From assembly GCF_014648775.1 (NCBI RefSeq), contig NZ_BMRT01000011.1:62001-126000 (forward strand): a DNA stretch of 64,000 bases, written 5' to 3'. The DNA is from Streptomyces abikoensis. Its GTDB lineage: Bacteria > Actinomycetota > Actinomycetes > Streptomycetales > Streptomycetaceae. This document shows, piece after piece, positions 32,362-40,908 of the stretch (positions within the stretch are counted from its first letter, which is position 1; the number at the start of each line of letters is the position of its first letter). The translations under genes and the position numbers were made by a program. The notes beneath the pieces were generated by a model. That model did no database searches and had not been told where the DNA came from. It was given only the letters and a program-made list of their open reading frames with translations.

Positions 32362-33477
32362 TCAACCGTTGCGGGGGCGCTTGGCCTGGCGGCGGGCCTC
32401 CTCCTCGTGGAAGAGGTCGGCCAGCCGCTGGGTGGGCCCGTCGAGTTCGATGGGCGCGTCCTCGTCGTCGGTGTCGACCCCCTGCGCGCGGAGCCGCTCG
32501 TCCTGCACCTTCACGGGCGGTGTGGAGTCCAGGTCGGACGGGCGAGGACCCTCGGGGCCGTCCGGGCCGATGCGCACCAGGCGTTCCATGCGCACGACCC
32601 TGAACCGCAGGGAGAGGACCTCGAGCTCGTCGCACCGCGTCGCGTCCAGCCGGTCCGCCGCGGCCGTGTAGGGGGCGCGTTCCTCCGGAGTGAGGTCCCG
32701 CTGCCAGGGGATCATGACGCGAAGCTTCACGGCCAGGGTGTCCCGCGCCCCCTGCGGGGTGGTCGACGCGCCCGCCGAGTCGGGCCGCCAGCGCCCGTCC
32801 GTGTACTCCGCCGTTCCGAAGACCGCGGGCAGCAGCACCCCTCCCGGGTGGGTCTCCGTGGCGCGCACCGAGTCGTCGCGGACGGCCCTGGGCACCGTGC
32901 CCTCCTTCCGGACGAGGGAGAGCAGCTCCATCTTGAGGATGCCCTCCGACATCCCGGTCGCGGTGAACGGATCGATGACGAAGCCGTCCGCCGGGTCCGG
33001 GGCCCGGTGGGATTCGCCCGGCTCCATGGGGTCGGCGTCGGTGGGCCGGGGCGGCTCGGGGCCCTGCGGTCCGCCGCGCAGGAAGCGCTCCGCCCGCACC
33101 ACCCGGTAGCGGACGCCCCGCACGGCCACCTCGTCGACCGCCTCCCAGTCCATGCGCTCCGCCGCGCTCATGTACGCGTCGTGGCCGGCCGGATCGCCGG
33201 CCTCCCGGGCCGTCCGCGCCGCGAGACGGAACACCGAGCCCATGGAGTCACGGGCCTCCTGCGGCTCCAGGGACGAGAGCGAGGAGACCAGCTCCCAGCC
33301 GCCCTCCATCCGTTCCTTCGCGACGCCGAAGACGGGGTGACCGTCCAGGAGGATGTCCGGATACGCCTCCCGGGCCCGCCATGCCTCGACGTCCGCGAGC
33401 GACGCGACGGGCTCTTCCGGAACCGCGATCCGGATCTTGCGGTACGCGGGGACGTTCTCCCCCTCCAGCTCTGCCAT
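32362..33477 (-). CDS. DUF5954 family protein
   Basis: A 371-residue protein of the actinobacterial DUF5954 family. It begins MAELEGENVPAYRKIRIAVP and has two related halves: REAYPDILLDGHPVFGVAKE with WEAVDEVAVRGVRYRVVRAE, then VLLPAVFGTAEYTDGRW with CDELEVLSLRFRVVRMERLV. The internal duplication is visible in the repeated R-V-V-R-x-E-R segment. The C-terminus is charged (HEEEARRQAKRPRNG). Role unknown; predicted cytosolic. The start is the first Met with normal coding bias; the frame continues upstream but into promoter-like sequence shared with the divergent cyclophilin gene. Confidence 0.87.
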   Translation of the reverse strand: MAELEGENVPAYRKIRIAVPEEPVASLADVEAWRAREAYPDILLDGHPVFGVAKERMEGGWELVSSLSSLEPQEARDSMGSVFRLAARTAREAGDPAGHDAYMSAAERMDWEAVDEVAVRGVRYRVVRAERFLRGGPQGPEPPRPTDADPMEPGESHRAPDPADGFVIDPFTATGMSEGILKMELLSLVRKEGTVPRAVRDDSVRATETHPGGVLLPAVFGTAEYTDGRWRPDSAGASTTPQGARDTLAVKLRVMIPWQRDLTPEERAPYTAAADRLDATRCDELEVLSLRFRVVRMERLVRIGPDGPEGPRPSDLDSTPPVKVQDERLRAQGVDTDDEDAPIELDGPTQRLADLFHEEEARRQAKRPRNG

Positions 33478-33652
33478 GCCCTCCAGGGTGCCGTGGGCAT
33501 GAGGGGCCGCGCAGCCGAAACGGTCACTCCATGAACAGTGGACACGCGAGCGACCGCGCGGAGCGCGGCTGCACAGCAGTCCACGTGTGACAGACTGTGA
33601 TCGTTTCTGCTTGAAACGCGTAAACAAGCGCACTGAACATATGGAGCACATC

Positions 33653-34153
33653 ATGGCCAAGGTCCGGCTGAAGACCAACCACGGTGACATCGTCCTGGAG
33701 CTCAACGAGGAGAAGGCGCCCAAGACCGTCGAGAACTTCCTCGCCTACGTGGACAAGGGCCACTACGACGGCACGATCTTCCACCGCGTCATCCCCGGCT
33801 TCATGGTCCAGGGCGGCGGCTTCAAGCCCGGCATGGACCAGAAGCCGACGGACGCGCCCATCGACAACGAGGCGGACAACGGCCTCAAGAACACGGTGTA
33901 CACCGTGGCCATGGCCCGTACGAACGACCCCCACTCGGCGACCGCCCAGTTCTTCATCAACGTCAACGACAACGACTTCCTGAACTTCACCTCGAAGTCC
34001 CCGAACGGCTGGGGTTACGCCGTCTTCGGCCAGGTCGTCGAGGGCCAGGACGTCGTCGACAAGATCAAGGCCGTCAAGACCGGTACCCGCGGCTTCCACC
34101 AGGACGTCCCGAAGGACGACGTGGTCATCGAGAGCGCCAAGCGCGAGGCCTGA
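33653..34153 (+). CDS. ppiB: Peptidyl-prolyl cis-trans isomerase, cyclophilin type
   Basis: A 166-residue single-domain cyclophilin without a signal peptide, hence cytosolic. Conserved active-site residues are present: [13 protein letters not shown] (catalytic Arg and Phe), [18 protein letters not shown] (Gln-Phe-Phe) and [11 protein letters not shown]. It catalyses proline isomerisation and acts as a folding helper. The start [11 protein letters not shown] is chosen because GGAG precedes it at normal spacing; an in-frame ATG four codons earlier has none. The normal cyclophilin Trp position is occupied within [16 protein letters not shown], as in bacterial PpiB. Confidence 0.95.
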   Translation: MAKVRLKTNHGDIVLELNEEKAPKTVENFLAYVDKGHYDGTIFHRVIPGFMVQGGGFKPGMDQKPTDAPIDNEADNGLKNTVYTVAMARTNDPHSATAQFFINVNDNDFLNFTSKSPNGWGYAVFGQVVEGQDVVDKIKAVKTGTRGFHQDVPKDDVVIESAKREA

Positions 34154-34304
34154 GAACCGCGAGCCCGGCACCTGCTCCCCTGAGGAACCGGAGATGCCGG
34201 GTCCTGATCTCTTCATGTCCGCGACACCTCGCGGTCGGCTGAGCGTCTTCCCACGGTGTTGATCTTTCCGACGGGCGTATCCGGCCATCGGAAGGAACAG
34301 GATC

Positions 34305-34880
34305 GTGTTCGTCAGGAAGTCTCGCGTCGCCGCTCTCGCGGCGCTCGCCGCCGTCGCACTGCCGGCCGGGGTGCTGAGCACCGCCACCACGGCGGAGGCC
34401 GCTTCGGGCCGGGGAGTGCCCGGCTACCGGACGTGGCAGAGCGATGTGGACAAGGCGGTCGCCCCCGCGATCCCGTGGCTGCGGGACCGTATCGCCAAGG
34501 GCGGCGACAACCCGGCCGTCGTGCTGGACATCGACAACACCGCGCTGGAGACGTACTACCACGAGGGCCAGGCCAACGAGCCGGTCCTCAAGGTGGCCCG
34601 CTGGGCGCACGAGCACAACGTGTCCGTGCTGTTCGTCACCGCCCGCAGCTCCTCGTCGTCCGCGCGGCGGCAGCTGGCGGACGCCGGCTACCCGGTGGAC
34701 GCCATCTGCACGCGCGAGCACGGCGAGGAGAAGGGCGAGGGCAAGGCGCGCTGCCGGGAGGAACTCACCCGGGACGGCTACACGATCACGGCCAACATCG
34801 GCAACCGGCCCACCGACTTCGAAGGCGGCTACTTCGAGAAGGGCTTCAAACTGCCCGACTACGGCGGCCGCCTCTCCTGA
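34305..34880 (+). CDS. Secreted HAD-family acid phosphatase
   Basis: A 191-residue protein with a signal peptide (MFVRKSRVAALAALAAVALP, cleavage after AEA near residue 32). The mature part is a class B/C-type HAD phosphatase, with nucleophile motif VVLDIDNTALETYY (DxDxT, about residues 73-86) and motif II FVTARSSSS (about 108). Late acidic residues in GNRPTDFEGGYFEKG would bind Mg. It should hydrolyse phosphomonoesters outside the cell. The GTG start has GAAGGA upstream. It is monocistronic and precedes the eCIS block. Confidence 0.92.
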   Translation: MFVRKSRVAALAALAAVALPAGVLSTATTAEAASGRGVPGYRTWQSDVDKAVAPAIPWLRDRIAKGGDNPAVVLDIDNTALETYYHEGQANEPVLKVARWAHEHNVSVLFVTARSSSSSARRQLADAGYPVDAICTREHGEEKGEGKARCREELTRDGYTITANIGNRPTDFEGGYFEKGFKLPDYGGRLS

Positions 34881-35067
34881 AACCCGCCGCGCCCTTCGCC
34901 GCCGGACCCCGGCGGCGAAGGGCGAACGCGGGTTGGCTTGTTCACATGGTGTGAGCACTCCATGGCGCTACGCAAACTGACGTAGCTTCCCCTCTTCGCA
35001 TGCGTGATCTGCGACGGCAATGGTTCGCTGCAGGCACGCATTCCCCGAAGAGAGGGGCAAACAGGGC

Positions 35068-36600
35068 ATGGTCGCGCGTCCCTTGGCACCCGGAGTCTTC
35101 GTCACGGAGCGTTCGAGCGGAGTCCGGACGATCACCGGGGTGGGTACGTCCACCCCCGCGTTCCTCGGCTACACGGTGGGCGGCCCGGCGGCCCCCACAC
35201 CACCGACGCTGGTGCGCAGTTGGTCCGAGTTCGTGGACACGTTCCACTTCCGTTCCCCGATGGGGCGGGAGGAGGTCGAGCGGGCGCTGGAGGGCCTGCC
35301 GGCGGCCATCGAGGAGGCGACCGCGACCCTCCAGTCCGAAGAGGCCGCGCTCCGGGACCTGGCCACCACCGGAGGCGAGCCGGTCGTCACCCCGGACGAA
35401 TTCGGCAAACTCGTCGCCGTACGGACCGCCGAGTGGGCGGGCGAGCCCGTCAGCGACGCGGACAGGCAAGCGGCCGAAGCCGCGGCCCGGAAGGTGTCGA
35501 CAGCCTTTCCCGAGGACCACGCCCAGTGGATCGCGGCAGGTGACCACCTGGCCTCCCTCGGCCGCCGCCGGGACGAACTGACCTTCCTGAAAACGGTATT
35601 CGAGCAAGCGGGGGCCATCTGCCTCCACGAAGCCGTCTACGGCTTCTTCGCCAATGGAGGAAGCTCCTGCTACATCCTCCGCCTCGACCCCACCAAGGAC
35701 CTCGCGAGCGAAGTCGACGGTGACGCCGACAAACGCACCGGACTGGCCGGGCTGAAGAGCGTCCCCGACGTGAACATGGTCGCGGTACCCGACCTGTGGC
35801 ACGGGGGCACATCCCCCGAGACGGCCGCGACGATCCTCGGCAAGGTGATCGGCCACTGCGCCACCCTGCGCAACCGGCTCACCCTGTGCGAGCCGCCCCC
35901 GGACACCGGGCCCAACGCCGTACCGCAATTCCTGGACCGGCTGCCGGGCCCGGACACGGACGACGCGGCGTTCACGGCGTTGTACTACCCGTGGGTGGAG
36001 GTGCCGGGCGTGGACGGGGTGCGGCGCACGGTTCCCCCGTCGGGTCACCTGGCGGGCGTGTGGGCGCGTACGGACGCGGAACGCGGGGTGTTCAAGGCTC
36101 CCGCCAACCAGAACCTCCGCGGCGTGGCCTCCCTGCCCACCCTGCTCACCGACCAGCGCCACGGCGAACTCAACGACAAGGGCGTCAACTGCCTCCGCGT
36201 CTTCCCCGACCGGGGACTGCTCGTCTGGGGCGCGCGGACTCGCTCCGGCAGCCGGGACTGGCGCTACCTGAACGTGCGCCGTCTCGTGTCGTTCCTGTCG
36301 GACTCGATCCGGCAGTCGACGACGTGGGCGGTGTTCGAGCCCAATGACGATCGGCTGTGGGCGACGTTGGGGCATTCGGTCGTGAGTTTCCTGACCGATC
36401 AGTGGCGCCAGGGGGCGTTGCTGGGCCGGACGCCGGACGAGGCGTTCTATGTGATCTGCGACCGGACGAACAACACTTCGGCCACGATCGACGCCGGGAA
36501 GGTGATCTGCGACATCGGCGTCGCGCCGGTGCGTCCGGCCGAGTTCGTCCACTTCACCATCACCCAGATCGCCGGACAGCCCGGCGGCGGCACCACCTGA
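35068..36600 (+). CDS. eCIS contractile sheath protein 1
   Basis: A 510-residue phage-tail-sheath family protein. The N-terminus (PGVFVTERSSGVRTITGVGT STPAFLGYT in two segments) and C-terminus (RRLVSFLSDSIRQSTTWAVF, then EAFYVICDRTNNTSATIDAG and EFVHFTITQIAG) are the conserved sheath handshake regions. The middle 200 residues form the variable outer domain, helical and charged here. It polymerises around the tube and contracts on firing; homologues are Afp2-4, Pvc2-4 and the Streptomyces CIS sheath. It is first in a plus-strand operon with tube, second sheath and a small protein. The last 627 bp are nearly duplicated in the second sheath gene. Confidence 0.95.
   Translation: MVARPLAPGVFVTERSSGVRTITGVGTSTPAFLGYTVGGPAAPTPPTLVRSWSEFVDTFHFRSPMGREEVERALEGLPAAIEEATATLQSEEAALRDLATTGGEPVVTPDEFGKLVAVRTAEWAGEPVSDADRQAAEAAARKVSTAFPEDHAQWIAAGDHLASLGRRRDELTFLKTVFEQAGAICLHEAVYGFFANGGSSCYILRLDPTKDLASEVDGDADKRTGLAGLKSVPDVNMVAVPDLWHGGTSPETAATILGKVIGHCATLRNRLTLCEPPPDTGPNAVPQFLDRLPGPDTDDAAFTALYYPWVEVPGVDGVRRTVPPSGHLAGVWARTDAERGVFKAPANQNLRGVASLPTLLTDQRHGELNDKGVNCLRVFPDRGLLVWGARTRSGSRDWRYLNVRRLVSFLSDSIRQSTTWAVFEPNDDRLWATLGHSVVSFLTDQWRQGALLGRTPDEAFYVICDRTNNTSATIDAGKVICDIGVAPVRPAEFVHFTITQIAGQPGGGTT
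35959..36585 (+). repeat. Long direct repeat, copy 1 (sheath C-terminal block)
   Basis: This 627-bp stretch aligns without gaps to 37785-38411 and encodes the C-terminal ~209 residues of the two sheath proteins. Its last 300 bp show only about seven mismatches by eye, while the 5' halves of the two genes are quite different. Gene conversion or a recent partial duplication is implied. Confidence 0.85.
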
Positions 36601-36620
36601 ACGCGGGGAGGCACACGCAC

Positions 36621-37061
36621 GTGTTGACCGGTGACACCTTCAGCAGCAACACCTTCGCCATCGAACTGGGCAAGTTCCAGGTCGAGACCGTCCAGGACGT
36701 CTCCGGCCTGACCCTGGAACAGGACGTCGTCGAGACCCGTCAGGTGTCCGCCACCGGCGAGCTCATCGTGCGCAAACAGCCGGGCGCCCGGAAGACCGGC
36801 GAGATCACGGTCACCCGGGGCATGGACAAGAGCACCGCGTTCACCGACTGGATCAAGGCCACCCTGGTCAACGCCGACCTCGACAGCGCCCGGCAGAACA
36901 TCACCATCGCCCTCAAGGACGCCCAGAAGCAGACGGTGCGCCGCATCCACCTCACCAACGCCTGGGCCTCCCGCTGGGAAGGGCCCCAGCTCGGGGCGGC
37001 CAACTCCGGCACCGCCACGGAACAGGTCACCATCACCTACGAGGACATCACCGTCGACTAG
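36621..37061 (+). CDS. eCIS inner tube protein (T4 gp19-like), copy 1
   Basis: A 146-residue protein of the phage tail tube/gp19 family. It has TFSSNTFAIELGKFQVETVQ, DVSGLTLEQDV, EITVTRGMDKSTAFTDWI and a C-terminal TEQVTITYEDITVD strand, the usual tube barrel with its long loop. Hexameric rings stack inside the sheath to form the tube that is driven into the target. The GTG start has GGGAGG 9 nt upstream. It sits between two sheath genes, the typical order. A second tube gene lies in the opposite-strand block, as Afp1/Afp5 are separate in other eCISs. Confidence 0.93.
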   Translation: MLTGDTFSSNTFAIELGKFQVETVQDVSGLTLEQDVVETRQVSATGELIVRKQPGARKTGEITVTRGMDKSTAFTDWIKATLVNADLDSARQNITIALKDAQKQTVRRIHLTNAWASRWEGPQLGAANSGTATEQVTITYEDITVD

Positions 37062-37079
37062 CCGGGAGGCACAGCAACG

Positions 37080-38423
37080 ATGGCGACCAGGCCCCAGCCC
37101 CCAGGTGTCTACGTCACCGAGAAGTCCAGCGGCGTCCGCATGATCGTGGGAGTGGGCACCTCCACCCCGGCCTTCCTCGGCTACACCAAGCTGCCCGACG
37201 AGGCGCCCCCACAGCGGACCACCCCGCCCTTCACCGCCGACGAGCGCGTGATCCCCCAGCCCATCCGGGGCTGGCAGGAATTCGTCGACCGCTACAGCGT
37301 CAAGGAACTGAGCGACGAACTGGCCGTCCTCCTGAAGAAACAGAAGGACAACCCACCCCTGACCGCCGGGGACCACAAGAAGGTCCAGGTACTCCAGCGA
37401 TGCCTCACCCTCGCCGAGGCGGTGTACGGGTTCTTCGCCAACGGCGGTACGACCTGCTACGTGGTCGGCTTCCTGAACCCGGGCACCCCGGTGACCGGCT
37501 CCGGGCTCGCCGGGGACGCGGAGGCGCGCACGGGCCTGGGCGGGCTGGAGACCGTGCCGGAAGTCACCATGGTCGCCGTGCCCAGCCTCTGGGACATGAC
37601 CGTCGCCGCCACCGAGACCGAAACCCCGCCGACGCCGGATCTGCCGACCGGCAGGGGACTGATCGACAAGGTGCTCGCCCACTGCACCCAACTGCGCAAC
37701 CGGCTCGCCGTGGTCGACGCGCCGCCCGGCCAACTCGTCGAACCGCTCAAGGACTTCGTGGGCGAGCTCGCCACACCCGACTCGGACGACGCGGCGTTCA
37801 CGGCGTTGTACTACCCGTGGGTGGAGGTTCCCGGTGTGGACGGGGTGCGGCGCACGGTTCCCCCGTCGGGTCACCTCACGGGGGTGTGGGCGCGTACGGA
37901 CGCCGAGCGCGGGGTGTTCAAGGCTCCCGCCAACCAGAACCTCCGGGGCGCCCTCGGCATCCCCACCCTGCTGACCGACGACCAGAACGGGGAACTCAAC
38001 GACAAGGGCGTCAACTGCCTCCGCGTCTTCCCCGGCCGGGGACTGCTGGTCTGGGGTGCGCGGACCCGGTCGAGCAGTCGGGACTGGCGGTACCTGAACG
38101 TGCGCCGTCTCGTGTCGTTCCTGTCCGATTCGATCCGGCAGTCGACGACGTGGGCGGTGTTCGAGCCCAATGACGACCGGTTGTGGGCGACGTTGGGCCA
38201 TTCGGTCGTGAGTTTCCTGACCGATCAGTGGCGCCAGGGGGCGTTGCTGGGCCGGACGCCGGACGAGGCGTTCTATGTGATCTGCGACCGGACGAACAAC
38301 ACCTCGGCCACGATCGACGCCGGGAAGGTGATCTGCGACATCGGCGTCGCGCCGGTGCGCCCGGCCGAGTTCGTCCACTTCACCATCACCCAGATCGCCG
38401 GACAGCCCGGCACGACAGGCTGA
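37080..38423 (+). CDS. eCIS contractile sheath protein 2
   Basis: A 447-residue sheath paralogue, shorter than the first because the variable middle domain is smaller (residues about 60-110 are a short charged linker instead of the long helical insert). Both ends are shared: PGVYVTEKSSGVRMIVGVGT at the N-terminus and the C-terminal 209 residues are almost the same as in sheath 1. The two could form mixed or section-specific sheath rings, as Afp2/3/4 do. It starts 18 bp after the tube gene and is certainly co-transcribed. Confidence 0.95.
   Translation: MATRPQPPGVYVTEKSSGVRMIVGVGTSTPAFLGYTKLPDEAPPQRTTPPFTADERVIPQPIRGWQEFVDRYSVKELSDELAVLLKKQKDNPPLTAGDHKKVQVLQRCLTLAEAVYGFFANGGTTCYVVGFLNPGTPVTGSGLAGDAEARTGLGGLETVPEVTMVAVPSLWDMTVAATETETPPTPDLPTGRGLIDKVLAHCTQLRNRLAVVDAPPGQLVEPLKDFVGELATPDSDDAAFTALYYPWVEVPGVDGVRRTVPPSGHLTGVWARTDAERGVFKAPANQNLRGALGIPTLLTDDQNGELNDKGVNCLRVFPGRGLLVWGARTRSSSRDWRYLNVRRLVSFLSDSIRQSTTWAVFEPNDDRLWATLGHSVVSFLTDQWRQGALLGRTPDEAFYVICDRTNNTSATIDAGKVICDIGVAPVRPAEFVHFTITQIAGQPGTTG
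37785..38411 (+). repeat. Long direct repeat, copy 2 (sheath C-terminal block)
   Basis: Partner of 35959-36585. Both copies use unusual codons for this genome (several GAT and TTG) at identical places, showing common recent origin and not mere protein-level conservation. Confidence 0.85.
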
Positions 38424-38431
38424 CGGAACCC

Positions 38432-38866
38432 ATGCAGAAGACCGTGGTCAGGCAGGGTGACACCGTCACCCTGGCCCTGACACCCCCGGCTGCTTTCTTC
38501 CCACCGTCCCCGGTCGTCATCCCCATCCCGAAAGGCACGGCGGGGTTCCGTGTCGAAGGGCTCCCCGCCTGTGTGCCGGACGACATCGAGACCATGGTCA
38601 TTCCCGTCGGCTATGCGACCCTGGCCTTCCCCCAGGCGGGAACGGGCAGCGTTCAGCTGAAGGTTCCCGCCCAGAACCGTGCCACATACGCGAGGACCGG
38701 CCACGGCGTGACGGAAGCCGTCGTCGACGGCGGCCCGCTCGAGCTGACCCTCACCGTGGTCGGCCCGGCGAGCAACTCCTCCGGTGCGACTGACGCGGTG
38801 GGCAACAAGTACCCCGGAACGGCGACCTTCACCTGTCTCCGCGTACGCCCTGTGACAGCCGGATAA
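38432..38866 (+). CDS. Small beta-rich eCIS-linked protein, unknown
   Basis: A 144-residue protein, MQKTVVRQGDTVTLALTPPA to FTCLRVRPVTAG. The alternating hydrophobic pattern (GDTVTLALTP, TMVIPVGYATLAFPQAG, GSVQLKVPAQ, PLELTLTVVG) points to an all-beta sandwich. There is no signal peptide. It begins 8 bp after sheath 2 and ends the plus-strand operon, so a structural or accessory role in the injection particle is likely. It shows no match I recognise to a tail terminator, PAAR tip or tape measure. Confidence 0.7.
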   Translation: MQKTVVRQGDTVTLALTPPAAFFPPSPVVIPIPKGTAGFRVEGLPACVPDDIETMVIPVGYATLAFPQAGTGSVQLKVPAQNRATYARTGHGVTEAVVDGGPLELTLTVVGPASNSSGATDAVGNKYPGTATFTCLRVRPVTAG

Positions 38867-38880
38867 CAGCGCTGTTCGGG

Positions 38881-39906
38881 CTATAGATCCTTGAGAGTGG
38901 CGAGGGTGTCCTCTATGCGCGGGGACCGCTGGACGAAGCCGACCCCGACCCGGCTGTAACGGTCGGTGGCCCGGCTCCAGTCGTAGTTCCCGCGCATACA
39001 GGCCCGGTTCGCCTCCAGGAAGCGGTGGGTGCTCTCACGCTGCCGCGGGGACAGTTCCAGGGAGGCGCACAACTCGTGCGTCCGGTCGGCGAGCCGGCGG
39101 AAGCGGTCGACACGTCGGTGGACCATCTCCCGCAGCAGGTCGACGGCCTCCTCCTGCGAGCAGTCGTGTTCGCGGCGGAGGAGCAGGACCGCGTTGTCCG
39201 GTTCCCCGTTGGCCACGTCCTTCTCCAGCGAGTGGAGGTCGTTGGTGAGGATGACCACCTCCGCGGTGATCTCGCGGATCTCCTGGACGAGGGTGCTCTC
39301 GTGGACCTCCGGGGGCGCTTCGAAACCCCCGCAGCGTTCGGTGGTGTCCAGGACGCCCTCCACGCCTATCGCCAGCCGCCGTAACGCCAGGTACCGGTTC
39401 ATGTCCAGGACGAGGCCGGCCCTGCGGTTGACCGCCTCGGTGACGTACGTGAGGAAGTACTGCTCCCAGTGGCGTGCGGCGCGCTCCCGCCAGGCCGGCG
39501 ACATGCCCTGCCGCAGCCGCTCCCAGTGGTCGAGCCACAGCCGGGCGAGCGGGAACGTGGGTTCGGCCGAGGGCGCGCCCGGGCTCCGCCGGGCGAGCGT
39601 GGCCATCTCCTGGCAGACCTCGTAGGCGGCCAGCGGGTCCCTGCCCAGGTGACTGTCGAAGAGGTCGTCGAAGAAGAAGTAGAACGTCTGCCCTTGGATG
39701 CCCAGTTCCAGGTCGTCCCCGAACGCGTCGGGGTGGAAACGGCCGGCGAGCTCCGCCACCGCCCACGTCAGATACCGTTCGGCGTTGGACGCGCTGGTGA
39801 TGTATCCCTCCGCCTTCAGCCACTTCAGGTGACGGGCGCTCGCGGCCTCGACGTCCGGGCTGATGCGTACCTCGAAGGGAATGTCCAGCGGAACATTCTG
39901 CGGCAT
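38881..39906 (-). CDS. Class I terpene synthase
   Basis: A 341-residue bacterial terpene cyclase. The metal-binding aspartate motif is DDLFD (residues 80-84). The NSE/DTE motif is NDLHSLEKD (222-230), and the C-terminal Arg-Tyr pair is at 316-317, so all catalytic signatures are present. Size and motifs suggest a mono-domain sesquiterpene-type cyclase using farnesyl diphosphate; the product cannot be deduced. The start is MPQNVPLDIPF with a GAGGAGGGGG ribosome site; the frame is open further upstream but non-coding in look. It is the last gene downstream of the eCIS minus-strand block, 108 bp after the ADP-ribosyltransferase, and converges on the sheath operon with 14 bp between stops. No prenyltransferase or P450 is adjacent. 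Confidence 0.95.
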   Translation of the reverse strand: MPQNVPLDIPFEVRISPDVEAASARHLKWLKAEGYITSASNAERYLTWAVAELAGRFHPDAFGDDLELGIQGQTFYFFFDDLFDSHLGRDPLAAYEVCQEMATLARRSPGAPSAEPTFPLARLWLDHWERLRQGMSPAWRERAARHWEQYFLTYVTEAVNRRAGLVLDMNRYLALRRLAIGVEGVLDTTERCGGFEAPPEVHESTLVQEIREITAEVVILTNDLHSLEKDVANGEPDNAVLLLRREHDCSQEEAVDLLREMVHRRVDRFRRLADRTHELCASLELSPRQRESTHRFLEANRACMRGNYDWSRATDRYSRVGVGFVQRSPRIEDTLATLKDL

Positions 39907-40014
39907 GCGTGATCCCCCTCCTCGCTGACATCCAGGAGATCCAACGATCACCGGCAGGGGCCCATGTGACAAGTCTTCTGGTCTGTCGGCCCCGACCTGT
40001 GGTATGAGGACCGG

Positions 40015-40872
40015 TCAGGAGCCCGCCACTTCCGTGGCCCAGACGAAGTCGTAGCGTATGTGCCGGCCACCGACCACCGTTCCCTCGCCGCGGTCGCGCA
40101 TGTTCACCGTGAAGGCCGCCTTCGGCAGGAGCAGCACTTCCTGTTCGTCCGGCTCCCTGGAGAAGTAGGCGATGTCCCTGCCGCTGTGCCCGGTCAGCTC
40201 CAGGCAGTACAGCACCCGGCGGCCCCCGGCGGGCGGATGCTGGAGCGGCAGGAACTTCTCCGCCTCCTCCCGGCTGCGGCTGGTGCTGGTGAAGCCGCTG
40301 AACGTCATGCGGGTGCGGGGCACCAGCTCCCAGCCCGCCCGGTACACCACGCCCTCGACCGGCGGCAGTCTGTCCAGCGCTTCGACGAGCATGTCGGCAT
40401 GCGACTTGGCCTCGGCCCGCAGTGTGTCCGCGAGGCCGTGCATCCGCCCCCGGACGGCCTCCAGCCGCACCGAGCGCTCCGCGTCGGACAGCCCGGCCGC
40501 CCGGTAGGCGTCGATCAGCCGCTGGAGCTCCGGGTCCCGCCAGGCGGCGTACGGCACCTCGACCGGCAGGCCCTGCTTCAGCAGAGAGATCATCTCGTCG
40601 ACCAGCCGGTGCACACCCGCCGGGCCCAGGGCCCCGGGAGCGGCCAGGACACGGTTGACGAGCTGATGGTTGCTCCCGGTGTACTGCGCCAGGGCCAGCA
40701 GGTACGGCAGGCGGAGCTCGGCCCCCAGCCGGGACCGCTCCGCGTCCGCCTCCGCCCCCGTCAGACCCTGCCCGGCCAGCCAGTCGGTCAGCTCGGCGCC
40801 CGGACGCCGCCGGAGGAGGGCCCGCCGCTTGCGGCGCGCCCCGGCCACCGTACGGTCGTCCACGGTGACCAT
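40015..40872 (-). CDS. R-S-E class ADP-ribosyltransferase, candidate eCIS effector
   Basis: A 285-residue protein. The C-terminal half is an ADP-ribosyltransferase: the opening YTGSNHQLVNRVL helix (64-76), catalytic Arg178 in VVYRAG, the FTSTS motif (194-198) and the biglutamate E243-Q-E245 in PDEQEVLLLP. R-S-E with ExE is the signature of arginine-specific mono-ADP-ribosylating toxins and of eukaryotic ecto-ARTs. No signal peptide is present, so export would need another route. It lies 36 bp after the candidate cargo gene at the end of the eCIS operon, where loaded effectors often lie. The ~50-residue basic N-terminus (ARRKRRALLRRRPG) may be a loading signal. No immunity gene is evident. Confidence 0.88.
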   Translation of the reverse strand: MVTVDDRTVAGARRKRRALLRRRPGAELTDWLAGQGLTGAEADAERSRLGAELRLPYLLALAQYTGSNHQLVNRVLAAPGALGPAGVHRLVDEMISLLKQGLPVEVPYAAWRDPELQRLIDAYRAAGLSDAERSVRLEAVRGRMHGLADTLRAEAKSHADMLVEALDRLPPVEGVVYRAGWELVPRTRMTFSGFTSTSRSREEAEKFLPLQHPPAGGRRVLYCLELTGHSGRDIAYFSREPDEQEVLLLPKAAFTVNMRDRGEGTVVGGRHIRYDFVWATEVAGS

Positions 40873-40890
40873 GCCCCCGTCCCCGGGGGC
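40873..40890. promoter_or_regulatory. GC-rich hairpin just before the ADP-ribosyltransferase start
   Basis: GCCCCCGTCCCCGGGGGC forms a stem of about seven G-C pairs whose end touches the ATG of the effector gene, within the 36-bp gap after the cargo gene. It could mask the start or attenuate read-through and lower toxin expression. The effect is inferred from position only. Confidence 0.4.
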
Positions 40891-40908
40891 GGCGAGCGCC
40901 TTCTCCTC

